Assembly: GCA_017521245.1 (NCBI GenBank)
Contig: JAFXDI010000004.1
Coordinates: forward strand, 1-42,818
Reading direction: 5' to 3'
Source of the DNA: Bacteroidales bacterium
Lineage (GTDB): Bacteria > Bacteroidota > Bacteroidia > Bacteroidales > G3-4614
Length of the DNA: 42,818 nucleotides
Below, one piece after another: positions 27,401-34,781 of this stretch. The notes beneath the pieces were generated by a model. It had not been told where the DNA came from and searched no databases. It was given only the letters and a program-made list of their open reading frames with translations. The translations under genes were made by a program, and so were the position numbers. The first letter of the stretch is position 1, and every line of letters begins with the position of its first letter.

Positions 27401-29195
27401 AACCATTGTAAATGCCATCAGAGAGAGCCATTTGAAGTTTTATATCGGTATAGTCGTACCTATTATAGTAGAGCGAATCAACCATAAGCGATATATTTGA
27501 AGTTGCACCCTCTTGCATAGGGTTAAACCTCTCTCCATCTGCTGTTAGGGAGGTTGTTACATTGCCTAATGGTATATCTTTAAAGAATTTTTGAAGCGGA
27601 AATCTATTTATAGAGATATCTACCCCATACGCTTCCGTTGCAAGATTTACTACTCCCGCAACATTAACATTTCCCTCTGCTAATGAGATATTCACAGTGG
27701 GACGTAGAGAGTCGCCTTTTAGCTCCACTCTTCCGTTTAGAGCAATATCATCAGGGATTACTATTGAGGAGCTATCTTTATCTCCGATAAATGCCTGAAG
27801 CAGTTCTCCATTAATCAACTTTCCGTTGATATTAGCTCTTGCCTTTAATGGTCTGTTGTTCAAGATATTTGCCACATCTCCCGACAACTCCACCTCTAAA
27901 TTATCGGGGAGTACCACCTCTGCTTTTTTTAGATGCAATAATGAGAGATTTCCACCAACATCTATCTTTGCATTTACTTTTGAGGTTGGCAATAGTGGCA
28001 GATAGTTTGATATTGATGGCACAAAATAGGGAGCATCAAACATTGAGAGAGATAAATCCATATTCAAACTCAGGTTGGCATATGGATCTTGCTTTAATAT
28101 TGAAGCATCCGCTTTAACCCCTCCTCGCATTATTGAGTTTTGAGTTGCCAAATAGAGATTGTCTATCAATACACATGAAGAGTCTAACAATAGCGACATA
28201 TTTGCATGTGAAACAGCAAAACCAGAACGCTCGTGGAATGAGAGGTGATTTATCTTAGCCGCCACCTCCATTGCTTTGTTGTAAATATCTTGAGCATTGA
28301 TATTCAAGTCATAGAGCGAAAGGTATGAGGGGTCAAAATATTTCACCGGTTCATAGTCTAATTTACCGTATGTTACTTTACTCTTTGCAAGAGATAGAGT
28401 ATCAACATTTACAACCCAAGGCAATGTCTCCTCTTCTGGTGCAGATTGAGACTCTGTTTTATTCTCGGCAACAGGGAGCGACAGGTATCGGCACAATGCT
28501 CCGTCAATTGTTGCACTTGAAAGCGTTACTTGTTGTTTGCCTATATCTACTACGGCATTTGAGAGGTATGCTTCATCTATTGCACTCTGAAGTGATGTTT
28601 GGTGAGGCATTGTTGTCATCACATAACTGATATCCTTAAGGTGGATATTGGCAACATTGAATGCCCATGCAAAGGTTGAGGGAGTTGACTCAGTGGTATC
28701 TTCGGGAGTGCTAACCAAATTGAGTATCACATCTCCTCCCGTTAATGAGATATCCGGAAGGGTTGCCATCTCGTTTGCCAGACTAACCGGGCGAGCCATT
28801 AGTCCCAGTTCATCAACATTTACCCTTATATCAAAGGTCTTTAGAGAATCAACATAATGAAATTTGGTTTTCTCAAAAGAGAGTCTCTCAATCTCAATCT
28901 CTTTTTGAAAAATCCTTTTAAATCCCAACTCCAACACTAACGATTTACATTGCAACATAGTATCGTTAGGAGGTGTTACAACCAAAGCATTTGCAAGTTC
29001 AATATCCAATGGGAAACGAAGACGCACTCGCTCTAACTCTATTTGCATACCCGTTTGTTCAGAGGCTGCTCGCGTAGCATATTGTGCTATTCCCTGTTGA
29101 ATGGCAGGGACATACAAAAGTGCGGGCAGTAACAACACAATTACTACCAATATCACTATGGTATATAGGATACACTTTAATATTGTCCGCTTCAT
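24417..29195 (-). CDS. tamB: TamB-like translocation/assembly module protein (AsmA-like, DUF490)
   Basis: A 1592-residue periplasm-spanning protein. One N-terminal membrane anchor (residues 7-30, CILYTIVILVVIVLLLPALL) is followed by an AsmA-like start (QIELERVRLRFPLDIELANALVV). Then comes a very long run of beta repeats, the hydrophobic groove of the repeating-beta-groove bridge proteins that carry phospholipids between membranes. The C-terminal DUF490 region covers about 1130-1520 (TYTMRDGG, GGELLYTMNMLGDTQFTGKY and the DYSYEFSKSLLNDRLKVSVGG end). After it comes a charged K/E-rich tail of about 40 residues (from GRKEKVAQKRTE to the end) with no counterpart in enterobacterial TamB. It is cotranscribed with tamL, which its stop codon overlaps. 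No convincing promoter was seen in the 102 bp upstream. Confidence 0.92.
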   Translation of the reverse strand: MKRTILKCILYTIVILVVIVLLLPALLYVPAIQQGIAQYATRAASEQTGMQIELERVRLRFPLDIELANALVVTPPNDTMLQCKSLVLELGFKRIFQKEIEIERLSFEKTKFHYVDSLKTFDIRVNVDELGLMARPVSLANEMATLPDISLTGGDVILNLVSTPEDTTESTPSTFAWAFNVANIHLKDISYVMTTMPHQTSLQSAIDEAYLSNAVVDIGKQQVTLSSATIDGALCRYLSLPVAENKTESQSAPEEETLPWVVNVDTLSLAKSKVTYGKLDYEPVKYFDPSYLSLYDLNINAQDIYNKAMEVAAKINHLSFHERSGFAVSHANMSLLLDSSCVLIDNLYLATQNSIMRGGVKADASILKQDPYANLSLNMDLSLSMFDAPYFVPSISNYLPLLPTSKVNAKIDVGGNLSLLHLKKAEVVLPDNLEVELSGDVANILNNRPLKARANINGKLINGELLQAFIGDKDSSSIVIPDDIALNGRVELKGDSLRPTVNISLAEGNVNVAGVVNLATEAYGVDISINRFPLQKFFKDIPLGNVTTSLTADGERFNPMQEGATSNISLMVDSLYYNRYDYTDIKLQMALSDGIYNGSIVSNCRDAKMSLTLQGLLSEQKQTVNINGDIPNLDLQNLNFLQDNFSLVSSVNVSASADTMGIYSIKGGVGKTVVRMYGAKRTLPGLNMDISADTTRIDANVEAQGLYLSFVAPQSLNNFISAVDSVIVEAKSQTDSLRFNIDHIKRRMPSCSLSFSLSDNPIVSALLKRNGITLGLAQLDFSSNSKDPVYLKSGIYSLTQGEASIDSICANLNQNDETLEYELLVGGIKSGETRGGSIKLFGGAVDNSLTINCLQTDSKYNSGFDFGGKVLLDSTLLSFSMVTPKPILGYREFRVNDGNYISLSNKGRVDADFQLTSGEKLVSLKSGQDTTKNQLFVKLQQLDIASMLKLYPLSPKVEGVLSADLGVNLNPKHFGVKGDLAIDSLIYEGGCVGDLNFKAGYVALEEGGQRVALSLNLNDKEVVKLGGKYNPSNEDEMKLKLTIDELPFLSVNPFIPADLMKLTGELNGDFSLVGSQEAINMNGFLQFQDVDMTLPSIGTTFTLSPEKITMKDNTITMYNFGMSGPNKQPMLLEGSVALGNIKETLSDFGKIRSDILITASEFQLINVKKNNKTLVYGKAFSDMFLVIQGYLNNLTLGGNVALLNGTELTYTMRDGGMAQQEDVSSLVTFTAFNDTINQDEVEVKQNVHWGVDMSVGISIGQAVKVAVNLTPDAKSGIDIQGGGELLYTMNMLGDTQFTGKYNIMKGTVRYSLPVVATKVFTIDDGSYIEWNGDIADPTMNITAQNKVRATVNQGGASNMVNFYVQIGIKNSLEDLDLTFDLTAPEDMTISNELASMSEDQRSEQALSMLLYNTYTGVSGTESNFDANTALGSFLSKELNQWANKTLKNVDLTFGVDSYTSAAGESSLDYSYEFSKSLLNDRLKVSVGGSYNPDLSPDEVAQSILGDVSLEYQLDSRDNMLLKLFRSSTNDILEGNISEYGVGFAVRKQVVKLKELFQITGRKEKVAQKRTERQKAKETKEKSEEASKTEEEK

Positions 29196-29297
29196 AAAAA
29201 CGTTGTAAATTTAATAATAATAGCGGATATATTTATACTATCAAAAACAATATTTGCATTTCTGTTGTTTTAATATTGTAATCAATATTTTAAAATT

Positions 29298-29759
29298 ATG
29301 AATAGATTAAGTTTAAGCCTGCTTTTAGTAGGCATCGGAATGATTGTTGCCCTAACCACTTTTGCATCGGAAGACAAGAGTAAAAGTGAAACAAAAGAGG
29401 TTTTTCCGTCAAAGATAGAGAGTTTTGTCACAGAGAATATCCCCGATGGAAAGATTGTTAAGTTTAAACACGAAAATGACAAAATGGAGGTTAAATGTAG
29501 CGATGGGACAGAGGTTTGCTTTAACCATAACGGAGAGTGGATTAAGATGGAGAATGACAAAGCTGGGTTAAATGATCATCTTGTAGCACATCTTCCGAAC
29601 ACCGCAGTTCTCTATCTTAAAAACAACTACAACAAAGTTGCGGTTTCAGAGATAGAGAAGAAGAGTTACGGATATAAAGTTGAGCTAAAAACCTCACCTA
29701 ACGAGTGTGATATATGGTTCAACAGTGACGGTAGCGTAAAAAAGGATTGCGATTATTAG
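29298..29759 (+). CDS. Exported PepSY-like (DUF2874-type) protein
   Basis: A 153-residue protein with a signal peptide (MNRLSLSLLLVGIGMIVALTTFA, cleavage probably after FAS) and two tandem copies of a small beta-alpha-beta unit: FPSKIESFVTENIPDGKIVK with VKCSDGTEVCFNHNGEWI, and LPNTAVLYLKNNYNKVAVSE with VELKTSPNECDIWFNSDG. This is the layout of the PepSY-like / DUF2874 proteins that are common in Bacteroidales and are secreted to the periplasm. Their function is not established. The gene stands alone, diverges from tamB, and is followed by a stem-loop at 29797-29836. TAATATTG at 29271-29278 is one mismatch from a -7 box but lacks a partner. Confidence 0.82.
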   Translation: MNRLSLSLLLVGIGMIVALTTFASEDKSKSETKEVFPSKIESFVTENIPDGKIVKFKHENDKMEVKCSDGTEVCFNHNGEWIKMENDKAGLNDHLVAHLPNTAVLYLKNNYNKVAVSEIEKKSYGYKVELKTSPNECDIWFNSDGSVKKDCDY

Positions 29760-29796
29760 TTTTTGAAATCTCTTAATTTTAATTTTTATATAATCG

Positions 29797-29836
29797 AAAG
29801 CAAGTTCTTTTCTCAGAAATGAGAAAGACTTGCTTT
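29797..29836. terminator. 40-bp stem-loop after the PepSY-like gene, probable terminator
   Basis: The outer arms AAAGCAAGT (29797-29805) and ACTTGCTTT (29828-29836) are perfectly complementary, and inside them TTTCTCA / TGAGAAA pair around a GAAA tetraloop. It lies 38 bp after the stop at 29759. The poly-T run is weak on either strand, so it may instead protect the 3' end of the transcript. Confidence 0.5.
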
Positions 29837-29917
29837 AAACGCATAATTTTATCTGCCTGATAATGAGCGGGAACAAAAATTAATTTATTTTTTATGATAT
29901 TTTTTTCATTAAAACTA

Positions 29918-29947
29918 TTGCCAATATAAAAATATTGTGTACCTTTG
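29918..29947 (+). promoter_or_regulatory. Promoter of tRNA-Asp
   Basis: TTG (29918-29920), exactly 19 bp, then TACCTTTG (29940-29947), matching the Bacteroidetes consensus. It lies 50 bp upstream of the mature tRNA 5' end. Confidence 0.7.
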
Positions 29948-29997
29948 CATCGCAAATGAGAAACAAGCGAGTTTCTTTTTAAAGCACAAAACGGATT

Positions 29998-30074
29998 GGT
30001 GCGGTAGTTCAGTTGGTTAGAATACATGCCTGTCACGCATGGGGTCGCGGGTTCGAGTCCCGTCCGCACCGCCA
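29998..30074 (+). tRNA. tRNA-Asp (anticodon GTC), CCA encoded
   Basis: A 77-nt cloverleaf. The acceptor stem GGTGCGG pairs with CCGCACC, with discriminator G and an encoded CCA at 30072-30074. The anticodon loop reads CTGTCAC, giving GTC (Asp), and the T loop has GGTTCGAGTCC. It has its own promoter upstream and a strong terminator directly downstream, so it is a single-gene transcription unit. Confidence 0.96.
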
Positions 30075-30078
30075 ACAC

Positions 30079-30117
30079 AAAGAGTTCTGAAAATTTTCAG
30101 AACTCTTTTCTTTTTTT
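30079..30117 (+). terminator. Strong terminator of tRNA-Asp
   Basis: Fifteen bases (AAAGAGTTCTGAAAA, 30079-30093) are followed at once by their exact complement (30094-30108), giving a stem of at least 11-13 bp with an AT-rich loop. A tract TCTTTTTTT then follows. It begins 4 bp after the encoded CCA. Confidence 0.88.
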
Positions 30118-30150
30118 GTCAAATTTACACTTCTTTTATCATTTATATAG

Positions 30151-30181
30151 TTTCATTTTATCCTTTTATTATTTAGTTTTG
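30151..30181 (+). promoter_or_regulatory. Probable promoter of the C25 peptidase gene
   Basis: TAGTTTTG (30174-30181) matches the -7 consensus. Exactly 19 bp upstream is TTTC (30151-30154), one mismatch from TTTG. The ATG at 30231 lies 49 bp after the -7 box. Confidence 0.55.
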
Positions 30182-30230
30182 CAAAGTATTTAAGATAGGA
30201 ATTTAACAAACTGATATAAATAATAGAGTG

Positions 30231-31799
30231 ATGAAGTTTAAACCAATAATAGCAATTATATCTCTTCTCTTTTTTACCTTTACCTCAAAGGCTCAAATTC
30301 TTATTATATCGGCAGATGAATATACTGAAGCAATGACTCCTTACGTTGAATGGAAAGAACAAAAGGGATTGTGGTGCGAGGTTGTTAAAATGAGCCAGAC
30401 AGGCACTACCGCAAACGATATAAAGGCATTTGTTTCAAACTACCATAAAACAAATGGCAACAGATACTTGCTTTTGGTTGGAGATGCAGATAAAGTTCCC
30501 ACCCATATCAGTTATGGAGTAACAGACCCCAATGAGTATAGTGCTTACTCTGATGCCGAGTATGGCTACATATACTCAACCGACTACCCACCTGCTGTTT
30601 TAGTTGGTCGTTTTTCGGGAGAGAGCATTGATGATATTAAAACTCAAGTTGAGAGAACAATCTATTACGAGCGTGATATTGATACTTCTGCCACATGGTT
30701 AAGTTCTTCGCTTGGTATTGCCAACCCCTACTCTTACGAAACAGGAGATAATAGCGAGACAGATAATGAACATATTACCTACCTTAACAATAATCTCAAA
30801 GAGTACGGATACACAACTGCCACAACCAATTCAAAAAACACACTTAAAAACACTCTAAACAGTGGCTGCGGATTAATCAACTACATTGGGCATGGTTACA
30901 CTGAGAGTTGGCAAACAACAGGTTTTGCAGTTAGCGATGTTAAAAATCTTACAAACGCAAACAAACTACCCATTATAATTGCGGCAGGTTGCCAAAACGG
31001 ACATTTCAGATTATCTACTTGCCTTGCTGAGGGATTTTTAAGAGGCAGAGATACAAACAACAAACCTATTGGTGCTGTGGGTATGTTAGCCTTTACAACA
31101 CAAATATATTGGAATCCCCCGATGTTGGGACAAGATGAAATTGCTCGTATTTTAATATCAGACTCCATTGGGTTTACAAAGAGTTTTGGAGAGGTTGTGA
31201 ACGCTGCATATAAGAGCGTTATCGGAAAATATAAGGGTAGCGGTGCTGACGTTGCTTGTCAATGGGCTATGTTTGGCGACCCCTCGTTAATATTACGAAC
31301 AAAAGCACCTTCTGTTATGGATATAACCCATAATGAGAAGATAGAGACAAGCAATAACTCTTTTACTATCTATTGCGATACAGAATATGCTGTTGCAACC
31401 CTATGGAGTAATGGTGAAATTATTGATTCAAAGAGGGTTACCGAAGGTTTTGCCGAATTAGATATTAATGGCATAAACAGTGGAGATTTGGTTAAACTGA
31501 CTATTACAGCACAAGATAAGGTTTCGTATCAAACCGATATTCTTACAACAGAAGAGAGCGGAATTGAGAGCCTAAAAGAGAATTCAGAATATGAGATTTA
31601 TCCCAACCCTACAAATGGCGATATAACCATTAAAGGAAGAGACAAGAAAATTGAAATCAAAGTTTTTGATTGTAATGGCAAATACCTCATCGACAGAGAG
31701 GTTACCTGCAACACTCCCTTTACTTTTAATATGGCAAGTGGCGTCTATTTTGTATATATCGTAAACGACAAAAGCACCCACAAAGTTTTGTGCAATTGA
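30231..31799 (+). CDS. Gingipain-like C25 cysteine peptidase with T9SS type A sorting tail
   Basis: A secreted or cell-surface peptidase. The frame also reads from a GTG at 30228, but the adjacent ATG at 30231 is preferred (522 residues). In numbering from the GTG: the signal peptide spans 1-22 (ending SKA, then Q); the C25 domain spans about 24-358. The catalytic dyad is His222 in YIGHG and Cys255 in AAGCQNGHF. Their spacing of 33 equals that of His211 and Cys244 in gingipain RgpB. WAMFGDPSL closes the domain. An Ig-like stretch follows (about 360-440), then the sorting domain (about 455-523: YPNPTNGDITI, FDCNGK, ASGVYFVYIV). No N-terminal propeptide is evident, unlike gingipains. Substrate specificity (Arg, Lys or other) is not predictable. 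The tail implies a type IX secretion system elsewhere in the genome. Confidence 0.92.
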   Translation: MKFKPIIAIISLLFFTFTSKAQILIISADEYTEAMTPYVEWKEQKGLWCEVVKMSQTGTTANDIKAFVSNYHKTNGNRYLLLVGDADKVPTHISYGVTDPNEYSAYSDAEYGYIYSTDYPPAVLVGRFSGESIDDIKTQVERTIYYERDIDTSATWLSSSLGIANPYSYETGDNSETDNEHITYLNNNLKEYGYTTATTNSKNTLKNTLNSGCGLINYIGHGYTESWQTTGFAVSDVKNLTNANKLPIIIAAGCQNGHFRLSTCLAEGFLRGRDTNNKPIGAVGMLAFTTQIYWNPPMLGQDEIARILISDSIGFTKSFGEVVNAAYKSVIGKYKGSGADVACQWAMFGDPSLILRTKAPSVMDITHNEKIETSNNSFTIYCDTEYAVATLWSNGEIIDSKRVTEGFAELDINGINSGDLVKLTITAQDKVSYQTDILTTEESGIESLKENSEYEIYPNPTNGDITIKGRDKKIEIKVFDCNGKYLIDREVTCNTPFTFNMASGVYFVYIVNDKSTHKVLCN

Positions 31800-31830
31800 G
31801 CAAACACAATTCGCCAGATTTATTTGTGTA

Positions 31831-31869
31831 TTGTTGAGCGAGAGCAAGCTCAACAAACGAATGTTTGTT
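31831..31869. repeat. Two overlapping, mutually exclusive inverted repeats between convergent genes
   Basis: TTGTTGAGC (31831-31839) pairs with GCTCAACAA (31848-31856). AACAAAC (31852-31858) pairs with GTTTGTT (31863-31869). The two stems share bases 31852-31856, so only one can form at a time. They lie between the C25 peptidase stop and the cca stop and may act as a bidirectional terminator, although T tracts are poor. Confidence 0.45.
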
Positions 31870-31883
31870 AACTAATAACTCTC

Positions 31884-33311
31884 CTATTTTACAGGTTTTA
31901 AACCCATATCGGCAGCAACCTTTAGCATATAGTTATATGCAGGCTCATATTCGTTAGGAATAACACCATCGAGTATTGCCTCTTTAATTGCCTCTTTTAT
32001 ATCTCCTACCGGGCGTGAGGGAGGTAATCCAAAGAGAGCCATTATCTCTTCGCCACTCACAGGAGGCTGAAACTCTCGTATCCTATCCTTCTCCTCAATC
32101 TCCTTTAGTTTTTGACGTACCACGCCAAAGTTCTCTTTGAAACGAGCCACCTTTTCGCGATTGCGAGAGGTTATGTCAGCCTCGCACAAGAGCATCAAAT
32201 CCTCTATATCCACACCCGCATCAAAAAGGAGTCGGCGAATTGCAGAGTCAGTTACAATCTCCTCAGCCAGAACTATTGGTCGCATATGCAAATCAACCAA
32301 CTTACGAACATACTTCATCTCCTCTCCCAACGGAAGTTTTAATTTACGGAAAATACGTTGTATCATTTTGGCCCCCATATAGTTGTGATTATGGAAAGTC
32401 CAGCCGGTTTTCTTGTCGTAACGTTTTACAACAGGTTTTCCGATGTCGTGCATAAGAGCAGCCCAACGCAACCAGATATTATCACTACGGAGTGCCACAT
32501 TATCAAGTACAGTAAGTGTATGATAGAAGTTATCTTTATGGCCTTTACCCTCCACGTTATCAACACCTTTAAGAGCTGAGAGTTCGGGGAGTATCAACTG
32601 CAACAATCCCGACTCATCTAATAGCTTAAATCCTATTGATGGCTGGGGCGATTTCATTATTTTATTTATCTCATCTATAATACGTTCACCTGAGATAATA
32701 GATATTCTTTCACAATTACGGACTATTGCTCTGAATGTATCTGGGGCAATATCAAATTGCAGTTGCGTTGCAAAGCGTATAGCACGCATCATTCGCAAGG
32801 GATCATCACTGAATGTTATATCGGGATCTAAAGGAGTTCTAATAGTTTTGTTACGTATATCATCAAAACCTCCAAAAGGATCTAAAACTTCGCCAAAGTT
32901 TGCACCATTCAGACTTGCTGCAATATCGTTTATTGTAAAATCTCTACGATTTTGATCATCTTCAAGAGTTCCGTCTTCAACAATAGGTTTGCGAGAGTTG
33001 TGCGAGTAAGATTCTTTTCTTGCTCCTACAAACTCTACCTCCATTCCGCGATACTTTACTTGCGCTGTTCCAAAGTTACGAAATACGGAAAGATGAGCAC
33101 CCTTTCCGAGTCTCTTTGCATAGTGTTCTGCAACCACTATACCACTACCTACAACAACAACATCAATATCTTTTGAAGGACGCTCAAGTATTATATCTCT
33201 CACATATCCGCCAACCACATAGCAAGGCACACCCACCTCATCGGCAACCTCAGAAAGTTGTCTGAATATAGGGGTATCTATTCTCTTCTTTATCTTTTCT
33301 GTAAACTCCAT
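31884..33311 (-). CDS. CCA tRNA nucleotidyltransferase / poly(A) polymerase family with HD domain
   Basis: Adds or repairs the 3' CCA of tRNAs, or acts as a related polynucleotide adenylyltransferase. The 475 residues begin with the nucleotidyltransferase head: VVGGYVRDIIL (32-42), the metal-binding DIDVV (48-52), GTAQVKYRGMEVEFVGARKESY, and RRDFTINDIA near 143-152. The RNA/nucleotide-binding domain follows (PLRMMRAIRFATQLQFDI). A C-terminal HD domain has LMHDIGKPV near 268-276. This HD-containing class I form is the usual CCA enzyme of Bacteroidetes. Its ATG overlaps the murF stop by one base (TAATG). The nearby tRNA-Asp already encodes CCA, so the likely duty on that tRNA is repair. Cytoplasmic. 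Confidence 0.9.
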   Translation of the reverse strand: MEFTEKIKKRIDTPIFRQLSEVADEVGVPCYVVGGYVRDIILERPSKDIDVVVVGSGIVVAEHYAKRLGKGAHLSVFRNFGTAQVKYRGMEVEFVGARKESYSHNSRKPIVEDGTLEDDQNRRDFTINDIAASLNGANFGEVLDPFGGFDDIRNKTIRTPLDPDITFSDDPLRMMRAIRFATQLQFDIAPDTFRAIVRNCERISIISGERIIDEINKIMKSPQPSIGFKLLDESGLLQLILPELSALKGVDNVEGKGHKDNFYHTLTVLDNVALRSDNIWLRWAALMHDIGKPVVKRYDKKTGWTFHNHNYMGAKMIQRIFRKLKLPLGEEMKYVRKLVDLHMRPIVLAEEIVTDSAIRRLLFDAGVDIEDLMLLCEADITSRNREKVARFKENFGVVRQKLKEIEEKDRIREFQPPVSGEEIMALFGLPPSRPVGDIKEAIKEAILDGVIPNEYEPAYNYMLKVAADMGLKPVK

Positions 33312-34603
33312 TATCTCAAATAGTCAACTGCTTGTTCAAGAGCAATTCCACGAGAACCTTTTACCAATATGGTTTTTGATTTAATATCACTCTCTTTTAA
33401 AAACTCTAACATTTCGGGAGTAGCTGCAAACTTTGTATATTGCGATTTAACAGCACCAAACTCCTTACCTACCAATATTACATTTGTAAAGTTTAATTGT
33501 TCTAACAATGATACTATTCCTGTGTGTTCACGCCTGCTCTCCTCGCCAAGCTCCAACATATCGCCAAGAATTAGCATTTTATCAGTCGCATCCACCTCGG
33601 CAAAATTCTCAATAGCAACCTTCATACTCGATGGATTAGCATTATAGGCATCAAGTATTATGTTATTGCGTTCGCCTTTTATAAATTGTGAGCGACTATT
33701 TGAAGGGATATACGCTGATATTGCCTTAACTATCTCACTCATTGGCACACCAAAGTGTGATGCAATAGTTGATGCTGCCACAACATTATCTAAATTGTAT
33801 TTACCTATAAGATTTGTATCTATATCGTAAACCTCGCCACCGCAAACTATTTCGGCTTTTAAGAATGGCGATACAGATTTTATAGTTCCGTTAATTTCCA
33901 ACAAGGGTGATGCTCCGTATAAAACCCTGCCAATCCCTTCGGAGCGTTGCATCAACACTTCATCCTCGTTACGGACAAATAGTTTTCCTTGCTTTGCTTT
34001 TATATAATCATATAGTTCGCACTTGGTTGATATTACCCCTTCGTATGAGCCAAAGCCTTGAAGATGCGCTCTACCCACATTAGTTATTATACCGTATGTT
34101 GGATTTGCCACATTTACCAACTCCTCAATATCTCCCGGGTGACTTGCTCCCATCTCTATTACCGCTATGGTATGTTCTTTTCTTAAACGCAATAGAGTTA
34201 ATGGCACACCAATACTATTGTTTAGGTTGCCTATTGTTGAGAGTACATTATGAATGGGAGATAACGCCACAGTTATAAGTTCTTTGGTAGTGGTCTTTCC
34301 GTTTGTTCCTGTTATAGCCAATACCGGAATATTCATAGTATCGCGATGATACCTCGCCAATGCTTGAAGTGTTAGCAAAACATTCTCAACCAATATTATC
34401 CTGTTATCGTTTAGTTTTGCAAGTTCCCGGTCATCGGCAACTGCGTATGCCGCACCTTTATCAAGTGCCTCTACCACAAATTTGTTTGCATCAAAATTTG
34501 CTCCTTTTAAAGCAAAGAATATCGAGCCCTGTTCTATCTTTCTTGTATCAGTGCTAATTACAGGGTTTGATACAAATATTTTATGTAACTCTTGTATATT
34601 CAC
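33311..34603 (-). CDS. murF: UDP-N-acetylmuramoyl-tripeptide--D-alanyl-D-alanine ligase
   Basis: Adds the D-Ala-D-Ala dipeptide made by Ddl to the UDP-MurNAc-tripeptide, the last cytoplasmic step of the peptidoglycan precursor. The 430 residues show the Mur ligase order: an N-terminal UDP-binding domain (ISTDTRKIEQGSIFFALKGANFDAN, 16-40), the ATP-binding P-loop ITGTNGKTTTKEL (97-109), GNLNNSIGVPLTLL, EMGASHPGDIEEL, and the C-terminal domain with ILDAYNANPSSMKVAIENF and ILGDMLELG. NSIGVPLTLLRL is typical of MurF rather than MurE or MurC. It is translationally coupled to the CCA-adding enzyme downstream (1-nt overlap). No strong promoter was found in the 178 bp upstream, which holds a heptad repeat and the terminator of the next gene. 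Confidence 0.95.
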   Translation of the reverse strand: MNIQELHKIFVSNPVISTDTRKIEQGSIFFALKGANFDANKFVVEALDKGAAYAVADDRELAKLNDNRIILVENVLLTLQALARYHRDTMNIPVLAITGTNGKTTTKELITVALSPIHNVLSTIGNLNNSIGVPLTLLRLRKEHTIAVIEMGASHPGDIEELVNVANPTYGIITNVGRAHLQGFGSYEGVISTKCELYDYIKAKQGKLFVRNEDEVLMQRSEGIGRVLYGASPLLEINGTIKSVSPFLKAEIVCGGEVYDIDTNLIGKYNLDNVVAASTIASHFGVPMSEIVKAISAYIPSNSRSQFIKGERNNIILDAYNANPSSMKVAIENFAEVDATDKMLILGDMLELGEESRREHTGIVSLLEQLNFTNVILVGKEFGAVKSQYTKFAATPEMLEFLKESDIKSKTILVKGSRGIALEQAVDYLR

Positions 34604-34643
34604 TTTATTGCGATTTAATATGCGAATTTACAAAAAAAATATC

Positions 34644-34678
34644 AGTTGTTAGTTGTTAGTTGTTAGTTTTTAGTTATC
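34644..34678. repeat. Five tandem 7-bp units (AGTTGTT-like) upstream of murF
   Basis: Three perfect AGTTGTT units (34644-34664) are followed by the degenerate AGTTTTT and AGTTATC. The related sequence CTAACAACTG at 34767-34776 is an inverted copy; with one flanking base on each side, 34642-34652 and 34767-34777 form an 11-bp inverted pair around the terminator. Function unknown. Confidence 0.6.
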
Positions 34679-34705
34679 AAGCAATATTAAAGTTATTGGA
34701 GTAAC

Positions 34706-34738
34706 AAAAAAAGAGGAGAGATCCAAACTTCTCTCCTC
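34706..34738 (-). terminator. Terminator of the 1502-residue surface-protein gene
   Basis: On the minus strand a 9-bp perfect GC-rich stem (GAGAGGAGA-type arms, 34738-34730 and 34721-34713, 8-nt loop) is followed by seven T residues (34712-34706). It lies 44 bp after the stop codon. Confidence 0.85.
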
Positions 34739-34781
34739 CTTTGAAAGGTTATTTAATTTTATCAGTCTAACAACTGACAAC

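Noticed and set aside
29779..30078. Minus-strand open frame of 99 codons over the tRNA region
   Set aside because: It runs antisense through tRNA-Asp and its start (RTGLEPATPCVTGMYSNQLN) is a well-known artefact produced by translating tRNA genes backwards.
32112..32579. Overlapping plus-strand frames inside the CCA-adding enzyme gene
   Set aside because: Several frames are open at once, a composition effect opposite a conserved gene.
34642..34777. Invertible promoter or phase-variation switch
   Set aside because: The inverted arms are only 11 bp and heptad-derived, the flanked segment contains a terminator rather than a promoter, and no invertase gene is in the window.
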